Shown here one piece after another: positions 7,277-10,846 of a stretch of 10,846 bases of DNA. A program made the position numbers and the translations under genes. The notes under the pieces were generated by a model that worked only from the letters and a program-made list of their open reading frames with translations, was not told the origin of the DNA and searched no databases. The stretch comes from Gammaproteobacteria bacterium. Its GTDB lineage: Bacteria > Pseudomonadota > Gammaproteobacteria > Pseudomonadales > Azotimanducaceae_A. The stretch covers positions 1 through 10,846 of the forward strand of contig JAPOON010000711.1 of the NCBI GenBank assembly GCA_026713405.1, in the 5' to 3' direction. Positions within the stretch are counted from its first letter, which is position 1. Each line of letters opens with the position of its first letter.

Positions 7277-8077
7277 ATGACCTTTTCCAATGAAGGCCCG
7301 TTTGAGGGAAAGGTACCTCCGACTGTGCCGCTTCCGGAAACGCCTCTCTCGGGCGTACTGGTCCAGATCAGATTCCCGGAAGTGCTTTCGATTGCCAAGG
7401 TCGACTATATCGCTGAATTCCAGGAACTGATCAGATCGCAATATCCTTTGTCCAATCAGGACCAGAACCTTGTTCTGCAAGTGGGACCGGAAGGTGCCAA
7501 GCAAACGACGTTTCGGAACTGGAGATTCATGGATGCCGAAGGGGGATGGCGAGTGTCGCTCGCCACTAATTTCCTCGCGCTGGAAACCCGAGCCTACTCG
7601 AGTCGTCAGAACTTCATCGAACGAACCACCACTGTTTCACAAGCCTTGGAGTCAACCGTCAATCCCGGCTTCATGAGCCGTGTTGGGATACGGTATGTGG
7701 ACCGATTTCAGGGAGACATTCTGGAAGACCTTCCGCGCCTGGTTCGTCCGGAGGTATTGGGGTTATGCACTCCTGTGCACCTGAAGAACATCAATCGCTC
7801 CTGGAGTGAAGTAGGCGCGACGACCGCGGCTGGTTCGATGACGGCACGTTGGGGATTCATGCCTCCCAATCAAACCCACGAGCCGGACTTGATGCCACCG
7901 CTGGCAGCACCGTGCTGGTTTCTGGACACCGATGCGTACCAGGAATTTCCGGATACGCAAAAATTCGAATCGGATGAAATTGGCAGTCATGTGACTGAAT
8001 TGGCGTCCCGCTCCTACGGTTTTTTTCGCTGGGTTGTAAGCGAAGAATTGTTACGGGCTTGTGGAGGTCAGGTTTGA
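7277..8077 (+). CDS. TIGR04255-family protein, first gene of a three-gene cassette
   Basis: The 266-residue product matches my recollection of the sporadically distributed TIGR04255 family in length and landmarks. These are an N-terminal LPETPLSGVLVQIRF at residues 19-33, NWRFMDAEGGWRVSLATNFLALETRAY at about 81-107, and SRVGIRYVDRF at 134-144, with alternating beta strands and helices. No signal peptide or membrane segment is visible, so it is probably cytoplasmic. Biochemical function of the family is not known to me. The ATG at 7277 has only a weak ribosome site (GGCGA), but the conserved LPxTPL motif is at the usual distance from it. The next gene begins inside this gene's stop codon, so translation of the two is probably coupled. 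Composition is visibly lower in G+C than the flanking genes, as expected of acquired DNA. Family call is by motif recognition, without a profile search. Confidence 0.82.
   Translation: MTFSNEGPFEGKVPPTVPLPETPLSGVLVQIRFPEVLSIAKVDYIAEFQELIRSQYPLSNQDQNLVLQVGPEGAKQTTFRNWRFMDAEGGWRVSLATNFLALETRAYSSRQNFIERTTTVSQALESTVNPGFMSRVGIRYVDRFQGDILEDLPRLVRPEVLGLCTPVHLKNINRSWSEVGATTAAGSMTARWGFMPPNQTHEPDLMPPLAAPCWFLDTDAYQEFPDTQKFESDEIGSHVTELASRSYGFFRWVVSEELLRACGGQV
8063..8077 (+). promoter_or_regulatory. Ribosome binding site and overlapping stop/start (TTGA)
   Basis: GGAGGT at 8063-8068 is a strong Shine-Dalgarno sequence placed 5 nt before TTG at 8074-8076. That TTG shares bases with the TGA stop (8075-8077) of the preceding gene. 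The arrangement decides the start of the second cassette gene and implies translational coupling through re-initiation. Confidence 0.72.
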
Positions 8078-8832
8078 ACGACACTGCCCTGGTGCCAGCC
8101 ACCGACAAGAAGGGATCGGAAACAATTCGATCTGTCGGCACGTCCACTTGGGAGAATACGTGGTCAAATCGGACAGTTGACCCGTACATCAGCCTGGTCG
8201 GGCGCAGATGCGATCAGGGGTGGTCATCTTCCCTGCGGGAGGACTCATGGGAAAGTCTGCAACGTTTGGCGTGGATTTTTCCGACTCGGTCCACTTCTCA
8301 TTCCTGCATGTTCGACCACTTGTCTGCTGCAAGTCACGCCGAATTGCTCAGGGCGTCCGTAAGCGTCATGGATGCTCACGCAAACGTTTTCGAAATTCGT
8401 CGTCTGACCGGGTTGAATTGGACAAGGCTCGCTGACTTGCTGAACGTGGACCGGAGAACCATCCACAACTGGGTAAAGGGTGGCCAAATCAGGAAAGTCA
8501 ATCGTCATCATGTCGCCGAGACATTGAAGGTCTTGCGTTTCGGGGACCGCGGCTCATCCGAAGTGAACGCTACGGCGCTCGAAGCACCCTCGGTGTCTGG
8601 CCTGACTGTATTGGACTTGATCAAGTCGACCCAATACGCAAAGGCGCACAATACTCTCGGTCTTGGAGTGAACCGGCCACTCGTGGCGACTACGGAACCC
8701 GAATCCGGCTTCTGGACCGGCACGTTTCGACCGATCGTTACGCACGATGCTGCCGATGGGTCCGAAAAGATCGGGCCGTTGCCGTATGAACCGAAGCCCA
8801 GGTCACGAAAGAGGCGTTTGGACCGCGGTTAA
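8074..8832 (+). CDS. Helix-turn-helix protein, second gene of the cassette
   Basis: Starting at TTG 8074, the product has 252 residues. A DNA-binding helix-turn-helix is clear at about residues 105-147: IRRLTGLNWTRLADLLNVDRRTIHNWVKGG, where NWTRLADLLNV and RRTIHNWVKGG are the two helices, as in XRE/phage-type HTH domains. The following helix (HHVAETLKVLRF) completes the fold. Residues 1-80 show no domain I recognise, and the C-terminal 90 residues are probably partly disordered, ending in a basic PKPRSRKRRLDRG tail that may also touch DNA. An alternative TTG at 8059 would add five residues and overlap the previous gene more; the strong ribosome site favours 8074. The likely role is transcriptional control of the cassette, or targeting of its partners to DNA; which one cannot be told from sequence. 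The next gene starts 11 bp downstream. Confidence 0.78.
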   Translation: MNDTALVPATDKKGSETIRSVGTSTWENTWSNRTVDPYISLVGRRCDQGWSSSLREDSWESLQRLAWIFPTRSTSHSCMFDHLSAASHAELLRASVSVMDAHANVFEIRRLTGLNWTRLADLLNVDRRTIHNWVKGGQIRKVNRHHVAETLKVLRFGDRGSSEVNATALEAPSVSGLTVLDLIKSTQYAKAHNTLGLGVNRPLVATTEPESGFWTGTFRPIVTHDAADGSEKIGPLPYEPKPRSRKRRLDRG

Positions 8833-8843
8833 GGTGCAGGGCA

Positions 8844-9662
8844 TTGACGGGCGAGGGACATGCAGAGTCGGACGACGACTCGCTCAAGCAATGGCGCCAG
8901 GGCGACTTTGCGCTGGCCGTAGGGGGCTTTCTGTTTGCGGGTCTGCCTGACCGCGACGACGATTTCGACGCAAGGGAGGAATCGGAAGGTGTCGTCGGCC
9001 TGGTTGCGATCAGCCAAACCTGTGACATCGTCCGCCGAACCGGAGGGCGCCATTACATGACCGTTTGTCCTCTCATACAGGTAGGCGATCTACAATTGCC
9101 CGAAGTCAGGCGTGGTCGCCGCCCATACTTTGCCGAGGTTGAAAACACTGGAGAGACCGTTTTTGCAGATCTTCGTCGTGTAATGTCGGTCGAGAAGAAC
9201 CTCGTTAGACGGTGGAATCGGCAGGATGGATTCTCATCGGAACAGGGCCGTATCAGGTCTGCGGCGGCGCTCGAACGCAAATTCGGTCAATTCGCTTTCC
9301 CGGATGATTTCGATCGTGCAATCGCCAAATTTCGGGAGCGTGTCTGGTCTCGTCACTCCAAAGGGCAATCACTGCCCGGAAAGGTGTATCGGTCTCTCAT
9401 CCAGATTCGCTTTCGGGCAGTTCCCGATTGGTCGGTGGCGAATCGGGAAATATCCATGATCGCAGTCATGTGGAAGCGGAAAGACCGAGAAGCCACCAGA
9501 GAAGAAATTCATCAAGAGCTACGGCAGGAACTGGCAAAGATCGTCTGGCCAACCGGCTATCAGTGGGGCGATCCGGACTTGCTTCTTGGCACTGCGATCG
9601 AATTGTCGGCTGAAGACATGATGTCCAGCCAACGGGCCGATTTCGACTATCTCTGTTACTAA
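8844..9662 (+). CDS. Unknown-family protein with an ISQTCDIV motif, third gene of the cassette
   Basis: I do not recognise a named family for this 272-residue protein. It begins with a short acidic stretch (ESDDDS), then W-RQGDFALAVGGFLF at about residues 17-31. ISQTCDIVRR follows at 56-65 after a hydrophobic strand (VVGLVA), then YMTVCPLIQV at 71-80. The Cys60-Asp61 pair with a following strand looks like a conserved functional core. The middle is rich in Arg and Lys (RRVMSVEKNLVRRWNR). The C-terminal half has amphipathic strands and a helix containing EIHQELRQELAKIVWP. No signal peptide or membrane helix is present. The TTG start at 8844 is supported by AAGGTG at 8831-8836, 7 nt upstream and overlapping the previous stop. 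Close spacing and shared direction make it part of the same operon as the TIGR04255 and HTH genes. An enzymatic or effector role is only an inference. Confidence 0.8.
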   Translation: MTGEGHAESDDDSLKQWRQGDFALAVGGFLFAGLPDRDDDFDAREESEGVVGLVAISQTCDIVRRTGGRHYMTVCPLIQVGDLQLPEVRRGRRPYFAEVENTGETVFADLRRVMSVEKNLVRRWNRQDGFSSEQGRIRSAAALERKFGQFAFPDDFDRAIAKFRERVWSRHSKGQSLPGKVYRSLIQIRFRAVPDWSVANREISMIAVMWKRKDREATREEIHQELRQELAKIVWPTGYQWGDPDLLLGTAIELSAEDMMSSQRADFDYLCY

Positions 9663-9791
9663 CGGGGCGAAGCACCTGCGCGACGATCAAGTGAGCAAAG
9701 GGAGCAAACTTGACTCAATCGACATCGCTTGCCTGCATCAACCGGATCTTTGCTCTCGTGGGTTGCAAACCTGTGCACCAATCCGACCCGG

Positions 9792-10688
9792 TCAGTTTGT
9801 CGCCCCGCCACCAGACTCAATGTTGGAGTCAGAGATGTTTTGCGGCTCACGGAATGCACGCCAGCGGGCAAAGGCGCCGGCCATTTCCTCGCTGCGGGCT
9901 GCCACCAGGGCCTCAGTCTCGGGATGGGTGAGTATGTAGAGTTCGTTCTCCCGCACCGCATGGAGCACCATGTCGCCCACCAGGCCGGGATCCAGCGCGC
10001 CCTTGCGGAACTCCTCCATCCGTGCATCGCGTTCGGCCTGCTCCCGGGGAGTCGGGGTCTCGGGCTCGCCTTCGACGAGTGACGGCGGCCGATTGCGCTC
10101 GCTCTCGCCGATGCGGGTGTCGACGATGGCCGGGCAGAGCACGGAAACGCCGATGTCATGGGAAGCCAGGTCGGTGCGCATTACCTCGGAGAGGCCCACC
10201 ACGGCGAACTTGCCAGCCGTATAGATGGCGAGGTCCGGAACGGCGATGAGCCCGGCAACCGAGGCGGTATTGACGAAATGACCGCCCTGGCCGTGGGCGA
10301 TCATGCGGCTCGTGAACGTCTGGATGCCGTTGATGACGCCGGCGCGGTTGACGCCCATCACCCAGTCCCAGCCGACGTAGGTCAGCCGGTCGACAGGCTT
10401 CGTCACCACAACGCCCGCGTTGTTGCACACCAGGTGCACGTTCTCGAAGCGCTCCTCGGCGGCATCGGCGGCGCCGGCCAGCGCGTCCCGGTCGGTGACA
10501 TCGACCTCGACACAGAGAAACTCCGCGTTGCGCGCCTCGAACTCCGCCCGTGCGGTAGCCAATGCGCTCTTTTCGATGTCGGCGATGACCACCTTCATGC
10601 CGGCCGCGGAGAACGAGCGCGCCATTGCAAGCCCGATGCCGCTGGCGCCGCCGGTAATGAATGCCACCTTGCCCGCTACGTCTCGCAT
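9792..10688 (-). CDS. Classical short-chain dehydrogenase/reductase
   Basis: This 298-residue NAD(P)-dependent oxidoreductase is convergent with the cassette. The nucleotide loop TGGASGIG is at residues 12-19, and an Asp37 after the second strand (VVIAD) suggests preference for NAD over NADP. NNAG is at 89-92, and the catalytic set is Asn114, Ser143, Tyr156 and Lys160 (YTAGK). The usual PG after the fifth strand is replaced by CPAIVDT. The C-terminal 100 residues are longer than in a minimal 250-residue member, with a charged insertion (EGEPETPTPREQAERDARMEEF) where the substrate-binding lid normally lies. The ATG at 10688 follows purine-rich AGGGACAGG. The substrate cannot be assigned; such genes often act on hydroxysteroids, fatty-acid derivatives or xenobiotic alcohols. 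It is unrelated in direction and composition to the neighbouring cassette and probably marks its right flank. Confidence 0.92.
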   Translation of the reverse strand: MRDVAGKVAFITGGASGIGLAMARSFSAAGMKVVIADIEKSALATARAEFEARNAEFLCVEVDVTDRDALAGAADAAEERFENVHLVCNNAGVVVTKPVDRLTYVGWDWVMGVNRAGVINGIQTFTSRMIAHGQGGHFVNTASVAGLIAVPDLAIYTAGKFAVVGLSEVMRTDLASHDIGVSVLCPAIVDTRIGESERNRPPSLVEGEPETPTPREQAERDARMEEFRKGALDPGLVGDMVLHAVRENELYILTHPETEALVAARSEEMAGAFARWRAFREPQNISDSNIESGGGATN

Positions 10689-10755
10689 CCTGTCCCTGCC
10701 CTGTGAGCCCGGCGGCAGTCTGCCGGAGGTGCGGCGGGGGGCCCCAGGGGGGGCG

Positions 10756-10784
10756 CGGGCGCCGCAGGAGCCCGCCGGCGCCCG
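10756..10784. other. GC-only hairpin in the region upstream of the right-hand dehydrogenase
   Basis: CGGGCGCCG (10756-10764) pairs perfectly with CGGCGCCCG (10776-10784) over an 11-nt loop. It lies 68 bp upstream of the minus-strand start at 10688, in a 158-bp non-coding stretch of extreme G/C content with a G6 run at 10736-10741 and a G7 run at 10747-10753. It could be a 5' UTR structure of the dehydrogenase or a terminator of a gene beyond the window. No convincing promoter was found here. Confidence 0.45.
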
Positions 10785-10846
10785 AGACGCCCGGATATTC
10801 CCAAATCGCCCGCAGGCGCCCCAAACGCCGGAGGGGGCCGCAAGAG

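Noticed and set aside
9663..9791. A matching attachment-site repeat or terminator at the right edge of the cassette
   Set aside because: No copy of the TTCCCACTTT element or other convincing direct repeat was found, and only very short weak stems are present between the convergent genes.
1..10846. tRNA, rRNA, CRISPR array, transposase or integrase gene
   Set aside because: None was recognised on either strand; there are no regularly spaced repeats of CRISPR type and no cloverleaf or T-arm motif was seen beside the cassette.

Overview
The window is GC-rich, densely coded chromosomal DNA. The genes suggest a Gram-negative proteobacterium, probably an aerobic, possibly marine gammaproteobacterium. 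This rests on an outer-membrane TonB-dependent receptor with a Sec signal peptide, NAD(P)-type short-chain dehydrogenases and an SRPBCC protein; the exact taxon is an inference. No rRNA, tRNA, CRISPR array, insertion sequence or transposase was seen.

Left region (2-5263, + strand): the 3' part of a large secreted protein built from tandem units of about 402 residues with parallel beta-helix character, cut by the window edge. After 81 bp containing a strong hairpin comes a TonB-dependent receptor. The two are probably a surface protein and its transporter, but the substrate cannot be read from the sequence.

Middle region (5507-7075, + strand): a short-chain dehydrogenase of the retinol-dehydrogenase/WWOX-like type, then a small SRPBCC (START-like) ligand-binding protein. 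These look like small-molecule or lipid metabolism genes.

Accessory region (about 7180-9662, + strand): a compact three-gene module, visibly less GC-rich than its neighbours. It encodes a TIGR04255-family protein, a helix-turn-helix protein whose TTG start overlaps the previous stop codon, and a protein of unknown family with an ISQTCDIV motif, also from a TTG start. A 12-bp tandem repeat lies just upstream. The layout suggests a horizontally acquired cassette of unknown function, and it is the best candidate here for an undescribed system. A defence role is a hypothesis only.

Right region (9792-10688, - strand): a classical short-chain dehydrogenase convergent with the cassette. Its upstream 158 bp is extremely G/C-rich, with a 9-bp-stem hairpin and a G-quadruplex-type motif. 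No gene was recognised there.
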